Translations under genes and position numbers: made by a program
Assembly (NCBI GenBank): GCA_028023455.1
Contig: JAQFVV010012422.1
Location: 8,045,210 to 8,109,209, forward strand
Origin: Epiperipatus broadwayi
Taxonomy: Eukaryota > Onychophora > Udeonychophora > Euonychophora > Peripatidae
Direction of reading: 5' to 3'
Length of the DNA stretch: 64,000 nucleotides
Notes under the pieces: generated by a model
What the model was told of the DNA's origin: nothing
What the model saw: the letters and a program-made list of their open reading frames with translations, nothing else
The model's database searches: none
Part shown: positions 23,425 to 35,273 of the stretch, piece after piece
Layout: the number at the start of each line of letters is the position of its first letter
How positions within the stretch are numbered: the first letter of the stretch is position 1

Positions 23425-23587
23425 ATCATCATAGTCATCATTTTAAATCATTATCGATCCACTACAGGATGAAGGTCGCTCCAAGTTCAATCCATCTTTT
23501 CTGAGCTCTAGCACCTCTTCTCCACATCACTCCCGCACACTTTCTTATTTCATCCATCCATCTTACATGTGGTCTCTTTCTATATTT
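23425..23587 (-). pseudogene. RTE-like retrotransposon, 3' end of ORF2
   Basis: On the minus strand the frame reads RKRPHVRWMDEIRKCAGVMW, RRGARAQKRWIELGATFIL, a stop, then WIDND. It matches the copy at 11968 almost residue for residue and keeps the Trp that is a stop there. CAG has become TAG near the end. The tail carries ATGATGATGATA. The copy is 5'-truncated at nearly the same point as the one at 11968. Confidence 0.75.
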
Positions 23588-23837
23588 TTATATTTACACT
23601 GTATATTTTTATATACAGTGTTTAAATACATTTATTTTTTAAAGATCATTGAATTTCTCGATTATCACGCTCTTAAATGAAAACCGACATTTTAGGATTT
23701 AAGAACCGTGGCAAAATATTGTTTTAAAAAAGCAAAATTTACTAGTTAAAGCGATAACTGAAAAGAAAAAAAAATCGCATAACAATTAAATAAATTATAT
23801 TGTTGTTTTTTATTAAAAACATTTCAGCTTATAATCA

Positions 23838-23932
23838 GAGCGGGCGGCTCTGGGAGTGAAAGTTATTTGTGAAAAGGTCAATGCTTTCTTCGGCAGGATA
23901 TGCCCGAAGCATTAAAATTTTTTTTCCGGAAA
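23838..23932. other. Short GC-rich segment with hairpin
   Basis: AATGCTTTCTTCGGCA and TGCCCGAAGCATT can pair to form an imperfect stem at 23890-23924, next to GAGCGGGCGGCTCTGGGAG. Origin unknown. It could be a SINE or element terminus. Confidence 0.3.
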
Positions 23933-24464
23933 TTTTTACTTTTGTTATTTTGTTTTTGCTTGTTTTTTTTTTTTTAACGACAAGAAATTATGATTCATTT
24001 TCAAATATATTACCTAGATCATGTTAATTATATATTCTAATTAAAAATTCCTTATTAAACTATATTTGACAAACATAGATTTAAAAATACAGTAATTATC
24101 ATTTTAAGTAATCATTTCAAAATGAAATTATTTGGAACAAAAAAGTAGTCACACAAATATTTAAATTGGATTTGTTTTAAATGAGAAGGAATTTTAATTA
24201 TTTCTGAAATTATTTTTTATTCGGCGACTAGTACTTTTTTTCTAAATATCATCATCATCATTGGCAGCCTGTAATAAATAATTGCGAATACAATAATTCC
24301 AAGGAAAAACAAATAATAATAATAAGCGGTTAAATTTAAAATTAACGGATGATTGTTTAAAGTAAACCATAAGTTATATAAAGTATTTTGATATCACTGA
24401 ACGAACTGAAATTTAAGTAATAGTAATAATTATTTACTAAGAACGTATAAGTATATATTTAATT

Positions 24465-24560
24465 AGAGGGGATTTGAACACAAAGTTTCAAGCTCTCTTC
24501 GGCTATCCACTCTATGTCATATAATCAGTACACGTGACTACGCACATGTGATAAAGATCT
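24465..24560 (-). mobile_element. R1 dispersed repeat, fragment D
   Basis: GGGGATTTGAACACAAAGTT, then CTATCCACTCTATGTCATAT and CATGTGATAAAGAT, follow copy A order from 8585 to 8670. Only the tRNA-like head region is present. Confidence 0.55.
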
Positions 24561-24643
24561 TGCTCTTAAGAAGAAACGGAAAAAATCAGGCTGATCTTTA
24601 GAGATAATTACATAAAATTTCTACTGTCTATTGTCTTTTTGCA

Positions 24644-24727
24644 GACTAGTCTAGTTGGTTAGAGCATCACCTTAAATTCAACATTCATGGATCTAAAAAA
24701 ATCACCGGTTCGATCCCTGTACTAGTA
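24644..24727 (+). other. tRNA-like sequence (SINE head or tRNA pseudogene)
   Basis: GACTAGT at the start pairs at 6 of 7 positions with ACTAGTA at the end. AGTTGGTTAGAGC resembles the D arm and A box, and ACCGGTTCGATCCCTGT forms a T arm (4 of 5 pairs) with a perfect B box. The D stem and anticodon stem are poor and the middle is AT-rich, so a working tRNA is unlikely. A Pol III-type promoter may survive. Confidence 0.4.
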
Positions 24728-24729
24728 CT

Positions 24730-25770
24730 GCCATTAGTGAGGTCAGCAACACCTGAATAGTATCATCACAATGTTGTGTTATTGTACACTGTACTAACTT
24801 GTGTGCAATTAACAACAGTTATTTGAAAAGTTTAAATAAAATTTGAATTTTTCTAAAGACATTTAACAAGCAAAACTACATGTCCAATATATAATTACAG
24901 AAATCAAAGAAGTTTCACTCAACTGGAAAATATTTGAAAAATCCAAAATAAATAGTTTGTAAATATTCGCGGTTCATCTAAATTAGAACTAAGTTCTTCA
25001 TTTCACTATGCCAGCGTGCACTGACATAAGTAATTACCTCAGAAGAACTAAGTATAAATATTTAGTCAGGTTTAAGTAAGAGTTTATATATATATACACA
25101 CACGCATAATTGGTTGTATATATAATAATATCTCTGACAAAAAACGTGGACTTAATTTGGCAATATATAATAATTAAATAATAGTAATTGATCACCATCA
25201 GTGCTTGCCACCCTCATAATATTTTTTTCGAAAATCTTTATAAAAAGAGCTACATTCTAATTTAAATATCATTAAGGTGCCTATTCTAAAGTTTGCTAAT
25301 GTTACACATTTTGAAAAAAGTTTATATACATTTTTAAAAAATAAAAGTTCCAACTGTTCTTTAGACAATCACTTTAAATTACCTTTACTATGCCTAAATA
25401 AATGATGCTTGCGAAATTCATTTATAGTTAAAATCCACAAAGCTCGTGCATTAGTTTAATGCTGATTATTTTTACAATTTAAAAACATCTTGCTATATAA
25501 AATAAATATCTTATTTACAAATGTTCTTTAATTAAAGATGAGAACATCTTATTCTATGAAGCAACAAGAGATAGTCTTGATCAGATTCTGTTTACTGGTT
25601 ATTCACAGTTAATCTCTCTTATGAAAAGAGCCTGAATTCAGTACCCAACAATATTACTTTCTTAATGCAAACTATACTCATGTTTTGTCTGTTAATCATA
25701 TGCTTTTTTAGTTTCTCTTCAAGTATTTTTAAAATTGTCAAAATTAAAGTTATCTGCAGTGTGATTTAGT
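24730..25770. other. Unassigned AT-rich DNA
   Basis: No gene or repeat assigned. Confidence 0.4.
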
Positions 25771-25771
25771 A

Positions 25772-27384
25772 TAGCAGTGAACAAACTGTGGGTCATGACC
25801 CCTCAAGAAATCACAGAAAAATAATAATAACATAAAAGGCTAAAACCTTCGACAGAAGTGCCTTAAAAATGCTTATATGACAGCTAATCAGATGTAATAA
25901 TGACTGCATGTGGAACTCTCAATTCAAGAACACAAGTCAAAACCACAAGAAAAAGATGGGACCCACCCTCTTCTCTACTTAAATTTATATATAAATAAGT
26001 CAGACTCAAGCATTCCAAACTAAGAACATGAAGCTTAAACACCTTCACATTTAATTCACTAAATATTATATATAAATAAACAATGTGAATCTTTTTGATT
26101 TACAATGAAGCAATTTTCAAATCTAATGAAATGATAGTAACAAATGTAAATATATTAAATTTATTAAGCACTAGCAGATGATCTAATAATAACACGAAAG
26201 GCTAAAACCTTTGACAGAAGCACTTTAAAAATGCTTATATGACAGCCAATCAGATGTAATAATGAGTGCATGTGGAACTCTCAATTCAAAACACAAGCCA
26301 GAACCATGAGAAAAAGATGGGACCCACCCTCTTCTCTACTTAAATATATATATATATAAATAAGTCATTATTACATCTGATTGACTGTCACATAAGCACT
26401 TTTAAGTGCTTCTGGCAAAGGTTTTAGTCTTTCATGTTATTGTTAGATCATCTGCTAGTGCTTAATAAATGTAATATATTTACATTTGTTACTATCATTT
26501 CATTAGATTTGAAAATTGCTTCATTGTAAATCGAAAGATTACACGTTGTTTATTTATATATAATATTTAGTGAATTAAATGTGAAGGTGTTTTAAGCTTC
26601 ACACTCTTAGTTTGGAATGCTTGAGTCTGACTTATTTATATATAAATTTAAGTAGAGAAGAGGGTGGGTCTCATCTTTTTCTCATGGTTCTGGCTTGTGT
26701 TCTTGAATTGGGAGTTCCATGTGCAGTCATTATTACATCTGATTGGCTGTCACATAAGCATTTTTAAGGCACTTCTGTCAAAGGTTTTAGCCTTTCACAT
26801 TATTATTAGATCATCCGCTAGCACTTAATAAATTTAATATATTTACATTTGTTAGAATCACAGAAAAATTGTTGGGGTGTGTATGTTGAAAATTTTGAGA
26901 AGTACACATGTTGGATAATAAAATTTTAATTGAAAAAAACAAAACCTAAACACTATTGACTGTTTGACCACTTTTGTGTATAAACACTTCCTTCTTCAAA
27001 ATCCAATCTGCTTTGTATAAGTCACATAATAACACCACTTCCCTTATATTGCTCTCATTTCTCTTTTCACTCTCAGAGTTTTGTTCTTCAGCTAGTATCC
27101 TTCTAACATTGAAATGTGGTACAGTTTTGAATAACAGGCTAAAAAATGTAATTGCTATAAGCCAACAGATCTATTAAAACCCCAAATATTATTATATATC
27201 GTTTGTTAATATGCGGTTTTTTTTAAAGATCTTATATCAAACTGTATGTACTGAAATATAATATAAAAATATATATTATCTGTGCTAAAACGACTATTCT
27301 TATATGCTTATAAGATGGTAACAACATATAATGGATCACAGACTGCGTATGTGATTACAAGTATAAAAAGGTTGCCCACCACTG
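25772..27384. mobile_element. Probable old hAT relic carrying a nested foldback element
   Basis: The left end CAGTGAACAAACTGTGGGTC and right end GGTTGCCCACCACTG both resemble hAT termini (CAGTGG/CAGGGGTGGGCAA type). Flanks ATTTAGTA (25764-25771) and ATTTAGCA (27385-27392) agree at 7 of 8, with TAG between the left flank and CAGTG. The two terminal repeats are poorly complementary to each other, so the boundaries are tentative. The interior outside the nested element (26868-27380) holds no readable transposase. Confidence 0.4.
25821..26855. mobile_element. R3 foldback element, 1,035 bp, with perfect 12 bp duplication
   Basis: Flanked by AATCACAGAAAA at 25809-25820 and 26856-26867. A forward unit (25821-26190: AAAAGGCTAAAACCTTC... 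GGGACCCACCCTCTTCTC... CACTAGCAGATGATCTAAT) is followed by a second partial forward unit (26190-26355) and by inverted copies from 26360 to 26855, giving a large nested palindrome. Inner and outer arms are ~90% or more alike by eye. No coding capacity. The word AGGCTAAAACCTTC recurs at 59250. Confidence 0.8.
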
Positions 27385-27394
27385 ATTTAGCAGA

Positions 27395-28187
27395 CTAAAA
27401 AGTGAAGATAAAGTATTCTGTACATCAATTTATTTTATTCTCAAATGTTTTGTCTTGTGTAATTATTTTAGCAAAAAACATTATATTTGACGAATATTCC
27501 AAAATCTCAATTTTCCAAAGAAATAATTTTATTAGATGATATTGTTCTTAACTTTATTATTTAGAATTTCTTCCTTATTAATGAGTAATCTGTACTAAAT
27601 AGAACAGAATAAACTGTTCTACAATGTTAAGAGTGTTATTTATAATTTTACTTTTATAATAAGGTATTGAAAATCTAAAATTGGAAGTTAAGACTTGGCT
27701 TTATTATTACAATTTTAAATAATCCTTATAATTTTTGTATGTTCTTAATGGAGTATTTTAAAAAGATCAAAATTTAACTAATTTTGACATAATTTATCTT
27801 GGCTACTCAAAATTGAACATGTGTATATAAAAGCTGATCATGTGCATGTATATTACTTGCAATAATAAAAAGGAAAGCTTGAATAAAAATTTCAGACTCA
27901 ATTCCTGATTGGAAAAAAAAGAGAGGATTTCCACCTGCCTCATCTCTGTCGTCGTCGTTGTCAAAAATCATTTCGTCTTATAAATATTTATTTAGATGGC
28001 AGTTAGGCGTATGGCAACACATAGAATATATTTGAACACATTTTTATAATAGCTAATACTAATGTATTATAATTAATATATAACCAGAGGCTCGGATTTT
28101 AATTTTTGTTCAAATATGAAATGAATTAACTTATTATTTAGATAGGGCAGTAATTTGTCTTTCTTTTTTCGTTTGGAGAGTTGTCTT
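27395..28187. other. Unassigned AT-rich DNA
   Basis: No feature supported. Confidence 0.4.
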
Positions 28188-28550
<363 letters not shown>

Positions 28551-28554
28551 CACA

Positions 28555-28915
28555 TGTTGTCATACATTTCAGTGAGTTTGTACATATATTGTTGAGTTTC
28601 ACATGAAGGCTCCATGATAATAATTCACCTGTGTAATTTATCCATTAGTACTAGTAGTTTGGACAGTGGAGTATTTTTCTTTGTGATGTAATCAATGTTG
28701 AAGGAGAGGTGTAAATCTTGTATAATTGTGACTACTCGATAGCATGCTCGGCATACTATTTTTGATGTATTTAGCATATTTATTTTTAAAGTATTAAACA
28801 AGCTTTTCTTTGTATATTCTTTGTATGTATTATTTATATTGAATTACATTTTTTTGAGAAAAGTTTAAATCTCTTTGAGTTATATTACATATGTAATTCT
28901 TGATAATGTAGCAGT
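28555..28915. other. Unassigned AT-rich DNA
   Basis: No feature supported. Confidence 0.4.
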
Positions 28916-28920
28916 CTTAT

Positions 28921-29197
28921 GAAATATTGTGGAAGGAAACTACTTTTCACATGTGCTATAAAATAGACATACACTCTACTGTCAATAAAAGTTTTAAAAG
29001 CATAGCAATAAGATCAAGTCATAAATTCAAGCATGGTCAATAAATGTTGGATTATTTAAAGAAAAAGCTCTCACACAAATAGACCATCTATGTTTTTAAA
29101 ACATTTATTGACAGGGGAAAACATTTATTGACAGGGGAGTGTATGTCTATTTTATAGCGCATGTGTGAAGAAAAGTTTCTGTTCACAATATTTTATG
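28921..29197. mobile_element. Inverted-repeat element (MITE-like) with internal 21 bp duplication
   Basis: Left arm GAAATATTGTGGAAGGAAAC... GCTATAAAATAGACATACACTC pairs with right arm GAGTGTATGTCTATTTTATAGC... CACAATATTTT. In the right arm GAAAACATTTATTGACAGGG is present twice in tandem (29097-29137). The central words GCAATAAGATCAAGTCATAAATTC recur, diverged, at 29347-29400. Confidence 0.7.
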
Positions 29198-29414
29198 TAT
29201 GTAAATTGTTATACTAACAATTATCACACATATACCAATTAATAAGCTTCAGTTTCACAGGTAGTTAAAAATGAAAAACTTTCTCTTCCATATGATATAT
29301 AATCTCAACTTATGCAAGTAATGTGCTCATTAAAAATTGGACTAGCAATAAAATCAAGCTATCAATTCAAACACAGTCCTAAATGTTAGGTTATTTAAAG
29401 AATAAGTTCTAAGC

Positions 29415-29880
29415 ATAGTCACTAACATCTTTTGGTTAGGATCGGTATTAAACCACTAAAACATCACATGACCACCATTTCTTGTCCTTACACAATGTTA
29501 ACACAGTAGCAACTTTCTCCATACAATATTGTTATTTAGGGCAAGCCATAATGATAATGGATGCTAGAAAATCAGCCCATCAAAATCCCCATATAGTGCC
29601 TACTCAATCAATATTCCCAAACCAGTTTTTAATTTATGGATTTCATCAGTGAGGAGTCTTGGATCTGACAGCACTGCATGTAGATCTTTGTATCTAATGC
29701 ATTCCTCAACTAATCTTCTAGCATCCATTGATTACTATGATTTGCACTAGATGGCAATATTGTATGGAGAAAATTGCTACTGTGTTAAAAGATTGTGTAA
29801 GCATAAGATATAGTGGTCATGTGATATTATAGTATTTTAATACCAATTCTGGCCACAAGGTGTCAGTGAATCTAGTTATT
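29415..29880. mobile_element. R2 foldback element, copy 2 (nearly complete)
   Basis: Outer arms GGATCGGTATTAAACCACTA...CATCACATGACC...GTAGCAACTTTCTCCATACA and their complement at 29755-29870 enclose a core with AGTGCCTACTCAATCAATAT, AGTTTTTAATTTATGG, TCATCAGTGAGGAGTCTTGG and AGCATCCATTGATTAC. This copy best shows the family order. No coding capacity. Confidence 0.7.
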
Positions 29881-30024
29881 AAAAAACCCAAAATACCAAT
29901 ATATATATATATGTATATATACTGAATTGTATTTAGATCTATATGACTGTACAAGCAAATTAGCTTAGTTTGAAAACATTATTGTGTTTTCAGTTTGGAC
30001 TCATAGCTTTGTAATTAATTAAAA

Positions 30025-30290
30025 AATAAAAGATTGCTGCTGGAGGACTGCATATTAGATCCAAAGATCTAGGTGCAATCCTCTCAAATCCAAGGCTCCT
30101 CATTGATGAAATCCAACTCTGGGGATATTGGATGAGTAGGCAGTATATAGGGATTTTGACACACTAACTTTCTAGTATCTATTGGTTACTACAGTGTGCA
30201 TTAGGTGGCAATATTTTATAAAAAAGATTGCTACAGTGTTAGCAGATTATATAAGCATAAGAAATAGTGGCCATGTGATGTAAATTAAAA
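30025..30290. mobile_element. R2 foldback element, copy 3 (one side)
   Basis: Starts in the core (TGCTGGAGGACTGCATATTA) and runs through GGCTCCTCATTGATG, GGATATTGGATGAGTAGGCA, ATTAGGTGGCAATATT and TTATATAAGCATAAG to AGTGGCCATGTGATG. The other arm is absent. Confidence 0.6.
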
Positions 30291-30294
30291 AAAG

Positions 30295-31105
30295 GCAGAT
30301 AATTTTAAATTGTACTTCTAATAAACACTTTTGAAAATACTACAGACAGTAAAGAAATTGAGTATCTGAATAGTTAATCACATTTAACCTAAACTATGGT
30401 CTGAGGCACAATACCTCTAAAACATATTTCTCATATGCATCTTCTGAAGAAGACCCTAATCAGTCAAAACTATTATATTAAATAAAGTATTTTATGATGA
30501 AAAGTGTGATTGTTTTTGCAAGGATTTAATATAAACAATGTAATAAGTATAAAAGAAATTTTGGACTTCTTAAAAAAATCTTATTTTTCAATATATTATG
30601 AGGATTTAATTCATTAAAACAATGCATAATGTTGGAAAGATTGTTAATTTAAAAAAAGAGAATTGCAGGCAATAAGATGGATGAAATTTATAATCATATT
30701 AAAATGCATCACCAAAGCGTCTGATAAATTAAATATATGTTAAGTTATTCTGAAGAACTGTCATCAAAACTTAGGACCACAAGAGGTAATATTGATTTGA
30801 CATCATCTAATAACTAAAGTGTGTCTGCTTTTTTAAATAATCATTTCCATAAGATTGGGTAAGCAAATTATTTAAAATCACAGAGATTTTACCTCATTAT
30901 ATTTAATTTTGACATTTTTTATATGTTAGTAAAAAGATGAAACTTTTTTCACATAGTTCAGTGCTGGAAAAAGATTTTTCTAATATCCTCTCATGGAGAA
31001 ACAATTAAAAAAAAAAGACAGTCCTTACAATTTTTAGTTACCGAATAGTGAGATTCTGACAATTTTTCCATTCTTGCTTTAATCCCTGACTAAGAATAGA
31101 TAAAT
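30295..31105. other. Unassigned AT-rich DNA
   Basis: No feature supported. Confidence 0.4.
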
Positions 31106-31109
31106 ATCC

Positions 31110-31222
31110 TTTTTTTTTTCATATGGCATAACATCTGCCAGGAGGCGAACCCGCAACAACCGTCTGCAACCAAATGCTTGCTTGCAAGGCAGCTGCGCTG
31201 ACCTCTCGGCCAACAACGCTTG
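31110..31222 (-). mobile_element. tRNA-derived SINE, copy 3
   Basis: On the minus strand: TTGTTGGCCGAGAGGTCAGC (A box), GCAGCTGCCTTGCAAGCA, an extra segment CATTTGGTTGCAGACGG, B box GCGGGTTCGCCTCC, trailer CAGATGTTATGCCATATG and poly(A) at 31110-31121. The 65-codon minus frame across it is not a gene. Confidence 0.75.
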
Positions 31223-31224
31223 AC

Positions 31225-33900
31225 ATAAATATCTATTTTTTTTACTAATATTGGATGGTTAGCAAAATTAGCAACATAAGCTATCATAATTTAAAATTGT
31301 TGGAAAAAACTTCCAGATTTATTTAGTCCAGATTCTGAATCCAGATTATAAACATCGCAGATGGATATATCAACACGAGGTCATCTACTTGATACTGTAA
31401 AGGTGAGACAACATTTGTATATCTCTGTTTATCATATTAAAAATTTAGATGAACTTTTAAAAAAGGTTATAGTCGTAAACATGTTGATGTTTGTATAATT
31501 TTAATTATAGATTTACATCATGTGCGTAAATGGGAAATACTTTTTTTTAAGGTAGACTACATGTATTTGTTTCATTAAAATAGAGGTTTATTTAAATGTG
31601 ATTATTTATTTATGATGTAGTAAATTACTACAGAGTCAGGTGACATTGATCACTAAAGTGCTAAGTTAAGCACAACTGACAGATTTTTTCCTTTTCTTTT
31701 TCCTGGTTGAGAATCGATCTACGAATCCTAGACCTTGATTTCCCACACCTAAACTTGATTAACATCACAACATTAATAATGCAACTCCATGTTTTATTTT
31801 TTTATGATACGTTTAAAAAAATTGTTTGCAATTACATTGATAAACCTTTTATTATAGACATAAACTTAAATTTTGCTTAATGAATTAATAGTAAATAAAA
31901 GGAGTTGCGTTTCCTGTCTTTTTATAAAATGCAATTTGTTATACCAATACATCATCTTTAATATGCTCTGAATGATTTGGTGTAGTGGTCGAGTGGCAGA
32001 ATTTAGATTTCAAGGTCCATGCATGTCAGTCCTATTCTCTCACTGATGGTGACTCGATGAATAATAAGCTATTGAATTATTATTATTACTATTTTATAAT
32101 ACATTTTAAATGTTAAACCTTTTCGCTTTAATCTGTAAAGAAACGGCAAATCTCTGCTTCCAAACTTTGTAACAATTTAACAGCTTATCAAATAGTTCCT
32201 TTATATTAGATGGTCCGTTCTGTCTGTTATTTTAATAACTTCAAAAAAATAATTAATAAATCGAAAATATTTATTTTCAGACCCATATCATTTAAGATGA
32301 ATGTGAAAAAGCGACGTGTAGTAATAGGTAGGGTCACAAGTATGAAATATATTGAAATTAGATGAAATTTGGATAAAAAAAAAATCACAAAACAGATTGA
32401 TTGACATTTATTGGAACTAATTATTACAGTTTTGGGCATTTAATTTAAGTCGTTTTTTGACAATGATTATATTACTTTTCAAATTTTACAACTCACATTC
32501 GCGGACTTTTTAATCGTAGATTATAAGGGGGGGGGGGTAAATGACTCCCAAGATTCATTTCAACTTCACTCATTTAAATAGAATAAGTAAAATAATAAGA
32601 ATAAGAGACTTTTTAAAATTCATATTATTTCATAAAATAGATTGCGATTTTGATCGCCGCTCCGTGTATATTATTTATTATAAAAATTACACACGCAGCA
32701 TACACACAAATATAACCCCTACCCAGTGAAATAAATAAAATTAAAAGATTAATATTTCACATCATTTTATAATAATAATAGATGACATTTTTTTTTGTTT
32801 TGTTCAAGGAAACTATTAAAAATTTGCCTATTTCCTAAATTACGTAATTTCTGAAATCCAAACTTTTCACCTGGTGATTTACCTTTACATGCATTATTAG
32901 TAAAAAAAAAAAAATATGTTAAAAAGTCAGTTTATAGTTGAATTTAATTTTATTGCTTTAAACAAATTCCTTCAACGTAATCTATCTTCTGGAGCACTTC
33001 ATTTCGTCCCTAATTATTCTAAGTCACCGGAGCTTAGTAATATTTACCATAATTACTTTTAAAAAATGTTTACTAATATTTATTTACCAATATTAACAAA
33101 TATGCATACACATTAAATTTATTACTGTCTTTTCTATTACAATAGTAGTATACATATATACAAATAGATATTTATGCACATATATTTAAGTATATGCATA
33201 CAAATTTAGTTTTGCTGTTATTTTTAACTCTTAATACCAGAAATTTTTTTTTTTTTATAGAATTAGAAAAATATATTTGATTTAATATATGGATGGTTCT
33301 TATCGGTCGGCCAGTCCAGCTGCTTCGGTGGCATTCTGTCTCTACAAAAGCACAGAAATAAGTCATTTACGTGGTCCAATATTTCTGTGCTTTTAGCAGA
33401 AAAACTTATAGCTTATATGCAGGCCTAGATGGCATTGCACACAAATATTATGGCCCGCTGATGTGCTTCGTGACACTATGCAAATGTGCACACTTAACAA
33501 ATTGCTACCATATCATGTGAGGGTGTAGGGAATTCAAGTAGCCATTACTTTTGTAATATGTATTCTAAGTAATGATCTTACACCCTATCTGATGTAATAT
33601 TACATAGTAATAATTGTCTGGAATGTATAATGTGCTTTTAAAATGTTATTATTCCATTTTAAAAAAGAATGTTGGGTTGTAAATTGTTTAGAAAGATTTA
33701 GCAAAATGGCGGCCTATAATGGTTATAATACAGTAGTGTGTTTTGCACGTTATTTTGCAAATCATAATCTTGATTTGATCAGATTACTGCATCTTTTGGC
33801 CGATTCAAAAGATCGGAAAAACCATCAGTCTCCCTCTCTTTTATGTAATTAATGGAAAATAAGTAAACCGAAGAAGGTGGTCTGCAAAGATTATGAGAAT
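31225..33900. other. Unassigned AT-rich DNA, ~2.7 kb
   Basis: Weak tRNA-like words at 31985-32010 (TAGTGGTCGAGTGGCAG) lack a convincing B box. G tract at 32526-32537 followed by a short R14 piece. Short frames (32227-32439, 32541-32729, 33643-33852) show no domain. 33290-33560 is somewhat GC-richer but unassigned. Confidence 0.35.
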
Positions 33901-33904
33901 ATAC

Positions 33905-34262
33905 ACAAGCAAGAAACACTTATCAATACCAATAATCTTCAATCTGCTATCAAGGCAAACTTTTATTTATAAGAGAAAAGTGATACCATTTTTCCTGGTC
34001 TAAGATGTCAATATTAATAATAAAAATTGACACTTGTCCTGTAACACATTAGGATTCACATTATATTTGCCTGTTTAATGTGTTTACTTAAACTTTTATA
34101 AATTAAAAATTTTATTCTATTACAGTTCAAGTCTCAATCTTTAGTGTCTACATTAACATCTTTAGACCAGATAGAAAGACATCACCTTTCTCTTATAAAT
34201 AAAAGGTTGCCTTGGCAACAGATTGAATATTCTTGGTGTTAACATGTATTGGCTGCTTTCAT
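33905..34262. mobile_element. R4 MITE-like element, longest copy
   Basis: Left arm (ACACTTATCAATACCAATAA, CAATCTGCTATCAAGGCAAA, CTTTTATTTATAAGAGAAAAG, CCTGGTCTAAGATGTCAATA) pairs with right arm (AACATCTTTAGACCAG, CTCTTATAAATAAAAGGTTG, CCTTGGCAACAGATTG, GTGTTAACATGTATTGGCTG). The internal loop is ~130 bp. The right arm holds a perfect X-box-like palindrome GTTGCCTTGGCAAC at 34206-34219. The minus frame crossing it (34162-34533) is not a gene. Confidence 0.75.
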
Positions 34263-34579
34263 GTGTTTTATATTTATAAACCAGTCTAACTTTAAGCAAA
34301 ATCAGATTTATTGTCTTAACAGTTTGATGAAAATATAGATTAGGATAAGCAATTAAGAAAATCTTATGACTTGTAATGTAAAAATATCCAGCCCAGGCCC
34401 TGAGGATCATTTCTAGAAATAATATAAATAAGAATTTTTTTTTAATATTATAAGTAAACAATTTTTTTTTTTTGATTGTAAATAAATGTATACCATCTGT
34501 TTTAGACATTTTTTGCAGTGCATTTATGCACAAACATAAAATGATTACACTTTACACTTTAAAAGTATGTTGCCCAATA

Positions 34580-34612
34580 ATAGTAATAATAAAAATAATA
34601 ATAATGAGTTGC
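34580..34612. repeat. (AAT)n microsatellite
   Basis: Imperfect AAT/ATAGT units immediately upstream of the non-LTR element. Confidence 0.8.
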
Positions 34613-34798
34613 ATACATGGGTTACATTAATGGACCTGCACATCATACTTACCAACAGTTATGTTCACTTTCCCAGGCTTATTAAAAAACTGCCAACCAA
34701 CTTAAAGAATATTTTGTGATTAAGAAAAGAAGAATTTATCTTACACATGGACCTGGAGATATATTTTCTGGCCCTGGGTATCAACACTAAAAGTTCCT

Positions 34799-35272
34799 AT
34801 GGCACTCCAAGTCGATGATAATATGTGTGTAGGCTATAATATGATTAATCTTATATACCACTATTTTAAGCAGAAGTTACAAATCCACAATGCATTCACA
34901 CCACCTTCAGGCTTATTTGGGACACCTGATATCAATACCCCAGTCCAAAACATACAATTTGCTGACAAGCTTGCCATTATAAATAACTCATGTTGCCCAG
35001 GTTCCAATGGAATCACTGCTTTTGTTTTTACCCAACTTAGGCACTTTATTGCATTATACCTCTGTGACCTGGAAAATTATCTATCCCAAAGGATGTTTGA
35101 TATCAACGATCTATATCCAATCCCATTTGTACCATTTATCAAAAAACCAAGCTTAATCTCTGCTCTTACCAACCTTTGTCCAATTTCCATGGGGCCATTG
35201 GGAACTAAGACAGTGGAAAAAGTTGTAAAGGATCACCTAGAGACATACCTACTTCCTCTAATTTCTATGTAA
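34799..35272 (+). pseudogene. Reverse transcriptase, N-terminal part (non-LTR ORF2)
   Basis: The 157-codon frame holds the early RT blocks of a non-LTR polymerase. Residues 64-80 read SCCPGSNGITAFVFTQL (family form SPGPDGI-P), residues ~85-115 carry the LYLCDLENYLSQ and PIPFVPFIKKPS segments (family form WK-A-I-PIPKK), and residues ~124-152 carry LCPISMGPLGTKTVEKVVKD (family form RPIS-L---K--E--V). It ends at a TAA one codon before the next fragment. Arg of RPIS is replaced by Cys. The start ATG is probably internal to the ancestral ORF. Confidence 0.7.
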
Positions 35273-35273
35273 T

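Noticed and set aside
31985-32062. tRNA-like words on the plus strand
   Set aside because: An A-box-like segment only. No B box or stem pairing good enough to list as RNA.
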